Assembly: GCA_916613615.1 (NCBI GenBank)
Contig: OU744723.1
Location: forward strand, 32,432,171-32,496,170
Source: Steromphala cineraria
Taxonomy: Eukaryota > Mollusca > Gastropoda > Trochida > Trochidae
Direction of reading: 5' to 3'
Length of the DNA: 64,000 nucleotides
The position numbers and the translations under genes were made by a program. Under the pieces are notes generated by a model. It was given only the letters and a program-made list of their open reading frames with translations. It ran no database searches and was not told where the DNA came from. Of the stretch, positions 9,946-21,466 are shown one piece after another; the first letter of the stretch is position 1, and every line of letters begins with the position of its first letter.

Positions 9946-11730
9946 AAAACATATTCAATAAACATTGCTATGCACGAATTTTGTGATAAGCATATATAAG
10001 ATAAGAATATACGGTAGCTAAAAAGTGTAGCATATTAGAGTGCTCAATCATACCCAAATTATGTTTTTCCTAGTGTCGATCGTTTGAAGTTTAAGACACA
10101 TTTTACTTACTGATCGAAAGTGGGCGGTGCGATACATATGACAAGGGTATATATATTTTCTCTAGAGCGTTCCTTTAATCAAGTTTTGTAACCGTGTCGG
10201 GAAGTAATCTTTTGAATGTTTCTTCAACGTCCGACTCAACCTTTCTTGCAAGGCATTACCAAGGATTGCCTTTATCAATGGCAGACAGTTTTTAAGTAAC
10301 ATATTTTGAGAAAAATAAATTATTGAAAGTAGAATGTTTAGTAGACAGATCATGAATAAAATACAATATTAACTAGGAACGGAGCCATCTGCACTAAAAG
10401 CATTTGAAACTAAAATATTTATGCAGTTTCAAAGTACATTTATTATGTCATTTTTTAAAAACTCAGTAATGTAAATGTTTTCAGTCAGCCTTAATTGATG
10501 TCATAGTAAACGTGTTGTGTTTCAAAGGATTCAGAATATATCCATTCTCTCTATATACGTGCCACAAACAAGACGGCACATAAGATCGAATTCGGTTTAT
10601 CTTTTTTTGTCAAGATTAGATTTTACTTAATTAGTCAAGAAAGGTTGTTTGTCATTCTGAGATTCGGCTCTGATCACTTTTAAAGATTGGGTTCAACTAG
10701 AATTATTTGCCAAGGTAAATTACAGTTTTATTTGACAAGAGAATAACAATTAGTCATGTTTGCTGTTACTTTAATTATTGCCTTGTAAATGATGGGCCAA
10801 GTTGAGTCAACTGACAAGGGTATGTTTGAAATGGACATCGATCCCCGACTTGGTAATTAAAAAATAATAGTGGCATATGACTTTTATAAAAGTTAAGCAA
10901 AATTAATGTGTATATAACCTTCGCCTTCGCTCGGATAATACACACAATCACACTTGCTTCGTATAATGAATATGACACGATTACTGTATACATATTTGAA
11001 TACCCTCAAGATATGTTATTGTCTCCTTATTTGAATTTTCAAAGAAATATATATATGCAGTTCCCTTGTTTAGTAAAATACATTTAGGTAGTTACGAACA
11101 GAAAGAAATGCAGTTTCAAATTAAACAATACGTTTAGGTAGATTTGTCTATGTTCTATGATTCATTCATTCATTCATTCATTCATTCCATGAAATGATGC
11201 TTAGCGTCTTTTTCCTGATACACTAAGACAAATATATCGTAACTAAGAGTACAATTTACACTGTTAATAAATTTTTGTCTTATACCAATAATTACAGTTT
11301 CACAGAATTTTTATGAACTTAATCACTCCCATGGACTTAAAGTCGGTTTATTTTCCCGTTGGCCCTTGGGCTAAATAACGGGTGGGCGTACCACTGAATA
11401 CATGCCGTCCCGGTAGTTGATTACGCGATCCTTATTGAAGGCTATTAAAAGGTTTTTATTGAACAAAAAGCAAGCCCAGATATCAATTTGTTGAAATATT
11501 TTTGAAGGAAAATTAAAAAATAAGTTTAATGGTTGTTTGTTGTAGCCCGGAAAGCGCTGTGGATTGGGTGTCTATCGTTCAGTTCCAACAAAGGCAGGGT
11601 CGATTGTAGACCTTCTGGAAAAATGTTACGGTAATAAAGACACGGAGAGTTCAATCTATACAGGTAATTATAATAGTCAATCTCATTAGAATAAGATCTA
11701 ACCTTCACTGGTAGGTGGTAAGCGATCGTC
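9946..11730. other. Intergenic, with one (ATTC)n microsatellite
   Basis: AT-rich sequence without convincing exons. A short (ATTC)n run lies at 11160-11187. The small minus-strand frames here use non-ATG starts and look random. Confidence 0.4.
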
Positions 11731-11807
11731 GTGCCGTGGAGGACAGTGATGCTTTGGTAAGCGTGCGCGCCTCTCACTGAAAAGGTCCGAGGTCGAATCC
11801 CGGCACA
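11731..11807 (+). repeat. tRNA-like sequence (pseudo-tRNA or SINE head)
   Basis: A 5' GTGCCG can pair with a 3' CGGCAC. A D-arm-like GATGCTTTGGTAAGCG (A box) and a T-arm-like GGTCGAATCCCGG (B box) sit at tRNA spacing. The T loop is one base short and the anticodon stem is poor, so it is unlikely to be a functional tRNA. It sits exactly where the minus-strand retroelement's coding remnant stops. Confidence 0.45.
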
Positions 11808-11814
11808 GACGCTA

Positions 11815-12293
11815 CAAAGTTGTTTCGGACATCTCTTTCTTTGCCCGCCGACGCGTCCTCATACAGCTTCGTTTAATGCCCAGGGATCTGTTTCTTCAAA
11901 TCTGGACCTGTGACCTTCAGGACCTTCGCTTGGCCGCTTGCTGTCCTGTTCTCTTTGTGTGCTGGCTGTATCGTGGGAGTGTCAAATGAGATGTGGCGCA
12001 CGCGATTGGTATTGCTGGCCATTCCCTCGTCTTCCATGTCAAGGACTGTGCAGATTATTCCGTCGTCCGTGATGTCCTCTGCATGACCAATTATGGCGTC
12101 TTGATTGATCGATACTGGTGTTGAAAAAGGATTCATGATCCTGACTTTCGCCGTCGTTCCATAATTCAGATCAGCCAAACTGGGTGCCATGACAAGTGGA
12201 TAATTCTCTGCAAAGTTCTGGGTTTGCTCAATGATGACCTCGCAGCTGGCTCTGTCGTCATCGCTCTCACAAGGTCCACAAGGGCCTCGATAA
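11815..12293 (-). pseudogene. pol: Pol linker between protease and RT (remnant)
   Basis: An open frame to 11873 with a protease-RT linker style (IIEQTQNFAENYPLVMAPSL, then NPFSTPVSINQDAIIG). Coding-like sequence continues in a shifted frame to about 11815, then stops at the tRNA-like sequence. No RT motif follows. Confidence 0.55.
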
Positions 12294-12821
12294 TCATCTC
12301 GGACGATGGCTGTATAACAAAGTGGTCTGCTGCCCGTACTTTGCGGATGAGGCTCTGGTTGCTCTGGACGAGCGGTATCTCTGTCCCCTCATTTTCCCCT
12401 TGCTCAGTAGGATGACAGCAGGTGGACTGCCTTTCTCCTTCAGGATGTCCATGCCGATCAGGCAGTCATCAGAAATGTCGGCAACAATCACAGGTTTGAT
12501 GATCGTGAGTGGTCCTAACTGCAACGGTAGAGTACATCTACCGTAGCTGTTCAGCTGCTCTCCGTCGGCATGCGAAACTTTTGTCCTCTTCCCCAAAGTT
12601 GGTTGCTTGGACGACTCGATGCTGTCGAAGATCCTTTTGTCAATTATGAAGTTGACTCCTACGCCCAGAATGGTCCCTTTGACGATTGCGTCTTTTGACG
12701 AAGATACCTCTCTCCGTATCGTGGTCTCTAATTCCCCTAACGAGTGTTTGTGTGTGTCCCCCCCGTCTGTATCACCTACTATGTCTCCCTGGTGATCTCG
12801 GCCTTCTGTGCTGCCGACCAA
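12294..12821 (-). pseudogene. pol: Retropepsin remnant
   Basis: Contains a protease-like C-terminal half (LPLQLGPLTIIKPVIVAD, then LIGMDIL, the usual ILGMD flap-to-core motif). The catalytic D-T/S-G-A triad is missing: the frame reads FIIDKRIFDSI, as if the segment after the Asp were deleted. It lies in a different frame from the knuckle block and would be inactive. Confidence 0.65.
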
Positions 12822-12823
12822 CT

Positions 12824-13588
12824 TTAGGCCTGGTGGGTTGGTCCCTCGCAGTTTAAAGCGCTGCCTGCTTCTCCATTAGTGGTTGCCTGCTTCACCTGCT
12901 GCACATATCCCTGGTTGGACCTTCCACGATTCGGGCATTCTCGTATGAAATGGGATGGGTCGCCGCAATGGAAGCATGCCCTAGGCTTAGGGCCCTGTCG
13001 CCCTGACGTTTGATATCTGCTGTTAGTGGCTGGCGGCTGAATGCTGTTCTGCGTTTTCCGCAACTCCTCCTGAAGCGTCTTGATTTCACGCTTCATCTGT
13101 TCAACATCCGAGTTCTCTTGCCTCTTCTCCCCATCGGTGATGGAAGTGAACGTCTTCTTGATAACCCTGTTTCTTTTGGGGGGTTGCGTCCTGGCGATGA
13201 CATTCTCGTTGTCGTCTGCCGAGCTGGTCTCATCTTCCACTGCCACAGCTCTGGCATACTTGTCTCGCACCCGGTTGTCATTGGTGTTCCTCTGCATTTC
13301 TCGAAAGCAGACCATCTCGTACACAGCATCATCGATGGTGGCGGGCTCCTTAATGTATTTCACATGGAATCTGGCTTTGTCGTCATACGCACCGTCAAAG
13401 AATTTTCTTAGCAGGTCCTCGTGCCTCGTCTCCTGATCCCTTTGGGGTACGCTTTGTCGTAAAGTCGCTTTAGGTCTGCGGCGAAGTCCTCTGATGACTC
13501 TCCGGACTTTTGCTGCCGCCGGCTGTACTGCGTCTTGTAACTCTTCGTCGTCTCGATGACACGAAATCGGTTGTGAAGTTCTCTGCAT
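12824..13588 (-). pseudogene. gag: Gag C-terminus with CCHC nucleocapsid knuckle (frameshifted)
   Basis: The open frame overlaps the end of the previous one. Its coding-like part begins near 13450. It contains a Glu/Lys-rich predicted coiled coil and the zinc knuckle CFHCGDPSHFIRECP (C-x2-C-x4-H-x4-C), typical of nucleocapsids. The frame offset from the upstream gag shows an indel. Confidence 0.75.
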
Positions 13589-14247
13589 AATGACCTGTAG
13601 TTTCCTCTCGTTTCGGGGGCAAGCTGCTCAAAGACAAATTCGCCGGCGTGACCCTGCAGCCTGGGGAGTAACTCGTCAAGCTTTTCATCCGCTGTCAGCC
13701 CTTGCCGAGCTGTGACCTCCTGAAATCGGTTGAACCAGACTGTCCACGACTCCTTGCTGGTGAAGGGTGGAAGCCTCAGCTGTTTCTGCGCCCTGCCTGT
13801 ATGTCTCGGGTGAAATGATGCGTGGTTTGTCTCGCTCTCTCCGTCAGACTCACTTGTGTGCGGCGACTCATACTGCCTGGTGTGTCTGAGACGTTTGCGA
13901 TTTGCCTGGAACCTCTGTTCCGCCATATCCCTATGCATGTTGTTTACAACCCCACCCAGTGTTGAAACTGCGTGACAAACATGTTGCATCTGATCTTTAA
14001 TTTCTGCGATGTCATTAACTGCGCCGTCTGATGGTTGTGCATGTGTATGGGACAAGCCACTGTGTCGGGACGAGTGCATGCTATCGCTGGGCATGAGAGC
14101 TTGTTCATATGTATCATTGTGGAGACCCTCAAGTTGAACAAGTTCGGGAGCGAGGATGCAGGGATCTTGTTGGGGCTGAGGGTGAAGGGGGCTGGTTCTG
14201 TGGTACATGGACCTTGTTTTGATTATATTCTCAGCAGAGGAAGCCAT
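13408..14247 (-). pseudogene. gag: Gag (matrix/capsid-like) of the Gypsy element
   Basis: A 279-codon open frame with an ATG start (MASSAENI). The C-terminal half has the capsid-type signature of Ty3/Gypsy gag: LPPFTSKESWTVWFNRF, then a helix-rich segment with LPRLQGHAGEF and a YRSLCRELHNRF motif. It is Gln/Ser/His-rich at the N-terminus. The frame is lost at about 13410-13590, where the downstream part of the same protein continues in another frame, so the product is broken. Confidence 0.75.
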
Positions 14248-14497
14248 AATGGATCAACAGAGCCTTAAAACTAAGATATATCCTTAAACTATAACAATGC
14301 TCTAGCAGCTTAAGTCAAGACGTTACACTTTCTAATTACCTAGTGTTACCTAAAGCTAATTACTGTCTTTTGCCTTGTTAATTCCTTACTGCAAATATGC
14401 ACACACGAAAAATGTTAATTAGCCATCAATTTGGAATACAATTTCAGAGAAAAGATTTACAGGTTCGAATCACTGGATGTGTATAAGAATAGTCACA
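14248..14497 (-). other. Retroelement untranslated leader
   Basis: Sequence between the primer-binding site and the gag ATG, with no open frame of note. Confidence 0.5.
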
Positions 14498-14514
14498 TCC
14501 CACTTCTGACACCA
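14498..14514 (-). promoter_or_regulatory. tRNA primer-binding site
   Basis: The minus strand reads TGGTGTCAGAAGTGGGA, complementary to a tRNA 3' end CCCACTTCTGACACCA (probably tRNA-Leu, from memory). It starts 5 nt after the proposed LTR end, as expected for priming minus-strand DNA synthesis. Confidence 0.75.
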
Positions 14515-14631
14515 AAAGTTGTGACGACCACGTGATGTAGCCTCTTGTCAGGATGGCTAGTTTTAATCTTTCTCAGTTCAAGTACTTCAAGGCAAAAAGA
14601 CAATTCAAAGAAATTGTAACGTTCAATAAAT

Positions 14632-14637
14632 TTTATT
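14632..14637 (-). terminator. LTR polyadenylation signal candidate
   Basis: AATAAA on the minus strand, about 110 bp before the proposed LTR 3' end and downstream of the TATA box, consistent with an R-U5 arrangement. Confidence 0.4.
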
Positions 14638-15594
14638 CACAAGAAGACAACAAAGGATAAACTCAATATATGGTCAATATAAATAGAGCACTGATGTGAC
14701 TTCAATAAGTATAAATATCTCTCTATAAATTATGGTGGAATGCCTACATCATAGGTATCGCTTTGGCTGAACAGATAAATTAACTGTAAATAGATGCCTA
14801 TGACAGGTAATCTATATCAAAGGTATCACTAACTGAAGAGATACTGTCTCTACAAATACTGCACCGGCGACCAAACAACAGAACCAACACTAGTTCTATC
14901 AACAAAGGTTTAAACTCTGACCTAAAAACAAGATCTTATATTATAATACTGCTAATATCTCAGCACCTCTAACAAAATACTAAGAACTGACATCAACAAC
15001 TGGAACAAGGGATATCAGAAAATATCTGCAATATGTGCACACTACAAGGCACACTTCTGATGAATAATTAACCAACAATATTAATATACCGATACATTAA
15101 TATCTGGAATATTACTGCACTAATGGTTACACACCCTAGTAATATTACAGTAATATTATGACTTGAAAATTATCACCAACCTATACCTTCAAATATTCCC
15201 TAAACTGTAATTAAATATATCAACAACTCGACAAGATAGATTGCAATTGCTGCAATCAACTGCAACTGGGATCGACGACAACAGATCAGACCTTCACACT
15301 ATAATAATGGATACTGCACCCTGAGATCACTCAGTATGCATAATGGTAAACTTGTAAGAGAAACAAACCATAAACACTGCCGTAAAACGTTAATGGAGGG
15401 CCAGTGTTTAATAATACTACGATCGAAATATGTGTCCTATTCAGTCCTAACAATAATAATATACGAGTCTAGTCAACTATAGTAATAACCTTCTAAGAAT
15501 TTCGGAAATAACCCACTAACCTACTGTACGTGACCTAGTGACCTGCTTGGACAACGACCAAAACTAGACTCCTTGAGTGACAGTGAACGACCCC

Positions 15595-15602
15595 TATTTA
15601 TA
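15595..15602 (-). promoter_or_regulatory. LTR TATA box
   Basis: TATAAATA followed by GGGG on the minus strand, inside the proposed LTR and about 1.35 kb upstream of the gag start. Short GCCGAC-type repeats lie immediately upstream of it. Confidence 0.5.
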
Positions 15603-15612
15603 GCCTTTGGTC

Positions 15613-15740
15613 AAAAACCGACAGCCAACAGGCGACGAGCCGACGAACCGACAAGAAAAGCCGACAGCCGACAGCCGACGAGCCTACGAACCGACAATAA
15701 AAGCCGACGAGCCGACAAGAAAAGCCGACGAGCCGACAAG
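15613..15740. repeat. Short GCCGACGA-type direct repeats in U3
   Basis: Irregular direct repeats built from GCCGACGAGCCGACAAGAAAA and GCCGACAGCCGACAG modules. They lie directly upstream of the LTR TATA box on the minus strand. Confidence 0.65.
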
Positions 15741-16280
15741 GTCACAGAGTGGAAAACTGATGTTTACTGATACAAAGATGAATGAAACCGAACAAACTAT
15801 GTCTGAAATTACTGATACTTGTATTAGATGTAAACTGATAGTGATTAGGGCATTGATTAACATTGGAAATAATAAATATCTATTGAAAACAAACATTTGA
15901 CAGTTCGTAATATGCTTCTTACCGCGGAATCTGACAGCTGTGACCCGGAAATGAATTTAGATTGGCTGAGCTCATAGGTCAAGGCTGACTATCGTAAACA
16001 ACAAGGTCAATGATTTAACCATACGTGGGAGAGGATTGTGAGTTAATCGAGTGATATTTACGTTTGTTTGTGATGGAGGGAAGTGATATTTATGAAGAAT
16101 GGGAGCTTTATGATCGTGGAAAGAATGGGTGATGTGAGAATGAAATGTTACTTCGGTGAGTTTACATTAAATGGCCTTTTTGATAATTTGAAAAGAGAAA
16201 GATAAGTTGTGTGATAAATTTATATGAAGGAGAAAAGATTTATTGATGGGGAAAATAATATGAAAGTTCGGTTCCTCACA

Positions 16281-18882
16281 ATACTTATTGTCAAAAATAT
16301 GGGTAATAAAGCCTAATATTACTGCTATGCAAATATGTTGATTTCACTAAACAAAAACAATGTATTCAAACTAGAAAGTAAACAATAGAAGGATAATCTC
16401 AAATAACAAATCATGAATTGTGCTGTCATTGATGCTTTCACATTTATGAAAACTATTATAATTTCATTTGTATTGAAACAGTCATTAATTTATAAATTTG
16501 TGCACAGAACTGAGAAGTCATAGAGAACTTATTTTGCCTTTAATATAATGCTCCAAAGTTGACATGAAAGGAAAACAATCAAAGTTATAACTTGTTCTTC
16601 ACATGAACATGATGACTTCTCCCACTTATCTAATCAAGTATTTTTAGGTGAAATATTTTTGTTTCTCGTGAATTTAGATATTTATATACAATTTATGCAA
16701 GCCAGCCTTTTTTTGCAACCAGCTAGTAGTTTTAGCATATTCAATAGCATTTGCAACAAATTTTAATTACAAAGCTTTGAAAAATAATCAATACTAATCC
16801 AAAACTTAATTCAAAAGTTTATATTAATTAAAACAATATTGAAATCTTAATTGCAAGGCCCAATCGGAGTTTGGTAACATTATTTGCTAAAACAAAGTGC
16901 GTTCGGTTTGAATTTAAAAAAAATTACTCGCTATCAATCCAGTATTACATGTCTCAGATTTTCAAACACACTAGGTTTATCTCCCAAAAAGGTAATTTTG
17001 AGAAATATTTTATCCATCCTACAAAAATGGTCCAATCTGATCTCTTTTAACAGCAACTCATGATATGAGAAAACTTGGTAATGTTCTATATATGTGACAT
17101 GAATTAAGTGAAATTTCTATTTTTGAATTGTTCATAAATCTGATAATAAAGCTTTGCGTTTTATATATATTTGATAATTTCAAACAAAGCAAATGAAAGC
17201 TAACGTGCATATATGAACACTATGAATGGTGAAATTGTTTTTGATTATAAAAGTGGAAATTTTAAAATGTCATTACATTATTTATTTTGTCAAATATGGC
17301 TATGCATATGGACTTCTTTTATCATATTGTTTAAAAACATTTGATTGAGACCAGATTTAGGAGGAAATCAATGGTCACAAGACTAGCTAGGAAAATAAAG
17401 AAAAATCTTAGAACACCCACTATTTTGAGGCTTTTGTAGGACCAACTTTCCTGAGTGATCTTTTGATAGGCAAGAGTTACCTCCTTTCTAAAGATATTGC
17501 TACTACTACTGTACTACATGTGTAAACCAAATCTGAACTAGGGGCCATAATGTTTGTATGTGTACATATAAAGCATTAAAGGCACCACACTGCCATTTTG
17601 AAACGTTAGCATTGCGAGAAAACAAATGTGCGGTATTATGCTAACTTATTAACAAAATAAAGAAATAAATACTTGATTGATAGAAGAGGAGCATATTTAC
17701 AACTAAATCATAATAAAACTTATCAGTTACGACAGCAATTTTTTCGTAATAAAGCATTCCATGATCGTAGCTTCGATGATTGGCTTCATTTCACGATGTT
17801 ACTATCTTTTGAGCGAAACAGTTTATTCTTTGTCAAATTGTTAAATCTATAACAACTAAAATGCTATCCTCACAAACATATTTGAAATTAAGTACAAAAT
17901 TATCATGTAAAAAATCATATATATTATTGTATGAAGGTGGTACCTATTATCATAGGCTTTATTGTTTCACATGTATATTTCCCTCTAAATAAACACAATC
18001 TTATAACGTTTCTTGTTTTTAAAACTCTGCACATATATCCTTCCAAAAATGTTAATTAATCTTCTATCTAAGAAAATATATTTCTGGACTTAGATATAAA
18101 AAATCTTATCTGTGTGATGTATTTAATCTCTATTATCAGGGTAATTAGTATATGATAAATAAATTATTCTCTGTAGATAAAATCACCAATGTAAGATTAA
18201 GATCATTTACCAATTGAATGAAAATTGATTTGATATCAGGATATTAAACACAATATATGCGAAGTTGTAACAAGAAAATTCTTATAAATAGACGCCTTGT
18301 AGCAGTTATACCGAGCAGCCATTTTTGATAAGTGATTTGAACATTATCTTAATAAAATGCCATTTTTTGCATTAAATTTTATATATAAATATTCAAGTTA
18401 CATTGCTCCTGAAAACGTAATTCTTCATTCAATATCTTTGAAACCATTAATACATTTTCCTTTCATACTTTTCTGTTTGTTATCTATCAAACTATTCTCA
18501 ATATTTCAGATCACTGATTATTTGAATATTTCTGAACATTTGAAAATGTTTTTTTAGATGCCTCAGTATTTTGTTTATTCATCTACAGACCTGTGCCAGT
18601 TATATTCGGACATTGACGTTGTTTCCCATAGAGTTGCATGTTAAATTAGTGCAGCAATAATGATTTTTACGAAAAAGGGTCTTGTTGTATTATAATCAAA
18701 TTTGGCAGGTTGAATTCAAATCATCTTAGCTTGAAGTATACATATTTTATATTTTATTATCCGATTGTCTATTACTTATGTAACGTCACCAGATTAACCG
18801 ATTTATGTACAAAATTAAGGCACCTGTCCCATAGATAGGGTTATAGACAATAAACAAATAAAGAGAATTATTAATATCAATA
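16281..18882. other. Intergenic, nothing recognised
   Basis: About 2.6 kb of strongly AT-rich DNA. The only open frame of any length is a 66-codon hydrophobic one at 18357, which looks random. No RNA gene or repeat with a partner in the window is seen. Confidence 0.5.
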
Positions 18883-19116
18883 TTATTTTTTTAAATTAGG
18901 GAAATATCTTACAATCACCAAACCAAATAAAAAATCACCGAAAAAAACATTGATATTGTTGTTCTTCCGCCTGTTCGATAACTCTGCCCTCAACCGAACT
19001 CTGCCGGAAGAGGCATAGCTAAACAGAAGAGCCGAATCGCACGCACCTCTTGATTCCACGAGCATTTCTACCTCTCTGTTGGAGAGTTCCAAACATTTTC
19101 TCCTTTTACTTGACAT
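18883..19116 (-). CDS. Short ORF, possibly a transposon Myb/SANT-like N-terminus
   Basis: A 77-codon frame with a true ATG. It starts MSSKRRKCLELSNREVEMLVESRG, whose basic start followed by an 'ExExLVE'-like helix loosely resembles Myb/SANT-type DNA-binding N-termini of Harbinger-class accessory proteins. The C-terminal third turns AT-rich and random. Its ATG lies about 140 bp inside an AGGGGCAG-type terminal repeat (19256). It may therefore be a fragment of a coding member of that transposon family. Weak evidence. Confidence 0.2.
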   Translation of the reverse strand: MSSKRRKCLELSNREVEMLVESRGACDSALLFSYASSGRVRLRAELSNRRKNNNINVFFGDFLFGLVIVRYFPNLKK

Positions 19117-19224
19117 CTTTTTCTACGACTACGGATAATCGGGTCGAGTATGAAGATGTTTTACCATCTAATTTTAAAACATTTTATATATACTTTTAAT
19201 TGAAATATTCAATTTTAACAAATA

Positions 19225-19256
19225 AAACATCGAAAAACGTGCTACTGCCCCTTTAA
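19225..19256. mobile_element. AGGGGCAG-family terminal repeat without a full MITE body
   Basis: ACGTGCTACTGCCCCTTTAA matches the right terminus of the other copies, but the adjacent interior does not match the usual body. Either a diverged subfamily or the end of a longer, coding element. Confidence 0.5.
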
Positions 19257-19439
19257 ACCAAATTTAAATGCATAATTATATACATTAATATCTAAATGTA
19301 TTTGATTCTATCACTTCCTGAATGACGTCATACCTGTGTTACGTCATCACTATTTTGACAATGTAATGTCACAACTGTTTTGCACTCCCTTAAGATTACA
19401 ATGAAACTAGTAGGAGTCTATTGGTGTTGTGTGCTTTTT

Positions 19440-19600
19440 TATTCCTCCGGCATAAAATGCGGGGGGGATAAAGTCGTTGGCTCCGTCTGTCCGTCCGTCC
19501 GTCTGTCTGTGATCACATTGTTTCCGGAGCAGAATTTGAAAACCGTTACAGCTAGCTCAATGAAAATGTGTATATTTAGAAGATAAATAGTTGAGTTTGT
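19440..19600. repeat. Interspersed repeat with (GTCC/GTCT)n tract
   Basis: GCGGGGGGGATAAAGTCGTT is followed by a GTCTGTCCGTCC-type tract (19485-19511) and CATTGTTTCCGGAGCAG. I recall similar repeats in mollusc genomes, but there is no second copy here to delimit it. Confidence 0.35.
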
Positions 19601-19876
19601 AAAATTTCCGGGATTCATTGTTATTCAACACCCGCAAATTTAGTTTAAAACCGACGGCGTTGTCTACGGACTTTTTCACTTTTTTAGCATTGAAATTATA
19701 TGACATTTTTGCTTTAAATATAAAGTATATATTCTTTGTCGAAATGGCTTATGCGTTTCATTGTTTGTATAGAAAATACTTTTAAAACGGAGACCCTAAT
19801 TTGCATAGTGTGCACGACACATATTCACGTCGTTCCAAAGTGCATTTCGAAGGTAATAGAAGCACCTTCTTCGTTG

Positions 19877-20134
19877 CATCCTGTCACAGGGTAGGAACGT
19901 TACGCTAACTCCACTAATCTGTACCTGGGGATTAGAAGCTAGCTTCGCTCGCGCGGCCCGACTTTGGATATAGCCAATCAAATCATTTTCTCGCGACCTT
20001 CTCGATAACATTTCAAATAGAAAATGATTTGATTGGCTATATCCCATGTCGGGCCGCGCGAGCGAAGCTAGCGTCTGATCCCAGGGTTCATATTAGTTGA
20101 GTTAGCGTAACGTTCGTACCCGGAGACAGGATGT
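19877..20134. mobile_element. Foldback MITE
   Basis: Two arms of about 115 bp are near-perfect inverts, with CATCCTGTC...GACAGGATG ends. They share GCTAGCTTCGCTCGCGCGGCC and TATAGCCAATCAAATCATTTTC blocks, with a loop of about 30 bp. A partial copy with one degraded arm is at 35520-35698. Non-coding. Confidence 0.85.
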
Positions 20135-20249
20135 CTTCGTTTTGGCATTCAAATTATCATACAATTTTGTGGATTATATTTTCGCTTTTCATCCTTAGAT
20201 CCATAGTGACCCAGGACTGACATTCTCTCTTCATTTAGGTAGAATATTT

Positions 20250-20650
20250 TAGGTGGGTTTACATGCCGCACATTTACCCCTGGGGGTATTATACCCCCGG
20301 GGGTAAATTTGCCCCCAGGGGCAAAAGTCAAATATTGCATTGCGTTTATATGAAATGAAATTGCAATACCTAGGGGCATTATTTTCTCTTCATATATTGA
20401 CTTTTATAAGGATATTCAGTTTTGCCCCCTGGGGTATACAAACTAAAGTGTTTACATGACAGGTTTGCCCCCAGGGGTATTTATACCCTCGAGGGTATCT
20501 GATTTGCCCTACCTCCAGACCAGGGGTAAATATTTCGCACTTTGCCCCCGGGGGTAAGTATACCCCTCTTAAAAATTGCGTTTGCATGACGAAATTTACC
20601 CCCCTGGGGCAAAAAATTGCCTTTACCCCCGGGGGTAACCGCACGAACTT
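20250..20650. mobile_element. Palindromic-box element, CCCCCGGGGG type
   Basis: About nine boxes of the form TTTRCCCCCNGGGGGYAAA lie in about 370 bp (near 20273, 20293, 20309, 20421, 20464, 20483, 20541, 20596 and 20622). Several are preceded by GTTTACATG or GTTTGCATG plus CGCA-like bases. The same lead module precedes the boxes of the element at 21798-22464. Non-coding; terminal repeats are not fully clear. Confidence 0.65.
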
Positions 20651-21274
20651 ATGTTCTATTATGCCCATAAAATGTTGATTAAACCTCTGTTTCAAAAGGC
20701 GAATTTGCGGGCTTGAAAGGTGAAGTCTTATTGTATGCACTACAAATAAGTTGGCCAATCAGCGATGATGTAATCGTTTTGGGCACTTGATCATTGCAAA
20801 TGCGTCCCCTTCACAGCGAAAGAAGGTTTATTGTACAAGTTTATGACGCTGGAACCTGCTGTAAGACCCGCGAACTCGTCTTATTAAAACAAAGGTTTGA
20901 TCATCATTTTATGGATTGTCTTGCCACCAGGAGAGGTAGAATTTAAGAGCGATGGTTTAGCCATTGGTGACCTACATGTTCTAGGCAATAAAATACTGAT
21001 GATAATAATAGAATGTAAACTATGAAAAGATTAAATGACGTAAAATGTTTTAAAGTTGTGTAATTCTTTGATTGAATAGTGCTATTATGGCTCAATCATC
21101 AAGTGAGGACGGATCTCAATAATAAAACGTTTGGTTTCAACATGATGACCTCACTGAAGTCGTCTCTGTGACCTTTATGCCCATCACATTTAACAAGAAC
21201 ATTTAGGATATTTTAGGGACAAACAACGAGAAGGAAGAAGAAGCGCGTTTGTTATAAATGTGTCTCAATGCGTT
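20651..21274. other. Intergenic, nothing recognised
   Basis: No exon, RNA gene or paired repeat seen. Confidence 0.4.
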
Positions 21275-21466
21275 TACCGTATTTCCTCAAATAGAGGCGG
21301 GGTCTCGAATAGTAGTTGAATTGAAATAAAGTATTCCCCCGTTATACCATCTATAATATTGTGTTCTATTAAAACATAAATAGACGCCGGGTCTCGAATA
21401 CACGCCGGGGTGTAAAGGGCGTCTGAAAAATAAACGCCTGGGGCGTCTACTCGAGGAAATACGGTA
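21275..21466. mobile_element. Short MITE with TACCGTATTTCCTC termini
   Basis: Starts TACCGTATTTCCTCAAATAG and ends CTCGAGGAAATACGGTA. The interior has GGGTCTCGAATA and GGGGCGTCTA modules, in place of the GGCGCTTATTAG modules of its relative at 2299-2631. Confidence 0.75.

Larger units (their letters stand above)
11815..16280 (-). mobile_element. Truncated Ty3/Gypsy-like LTR retrotransposon
   Basis: Order on the minus strand: LTR (16280-14520), primer-binding site (14514-14498), leader, gag (from 14247), CCHC knuckle, aspartic-protease remnant and a pol linker that ends near 11815. Reverse transcriptase, RNase H, integrase and the 3' LTR are absent. At least three frame changes separate the coding blocks, so it is a dead copy. 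Confidence 0.75.
14520..16280 (-). mobile_element. 5' LTR of the Gypsy-like element
   Basis: Read on the minus strand it begins TGTGAGGAACC at 16280 and ends GGTCGTCACA at 14520, giving TGTGA...TCACA termini directly before the primer-binding site. It contains a TATA box (15602-15595), an AATAAA (14637-14632) and short GCCGAC-type repeats upstream of the TATA box. It is about 1.76 kb, long for this class. The right boundary is inferred from the matching termini because no second LTR is available. Confidence 0.55.

Noticed and set aside
11731..11807. Functional tRNA gene
   Set aside because: Acceptor ends pair and A/B boxes are present, but the T loop is a base short and the anticodon stem is weak.
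12224..13436. Several plus-strand frames across the gag-pol region
   Set aside because: They overlap minus-strand frames with recognisable gag, CCHC and protease motifs and have no motif of their own.
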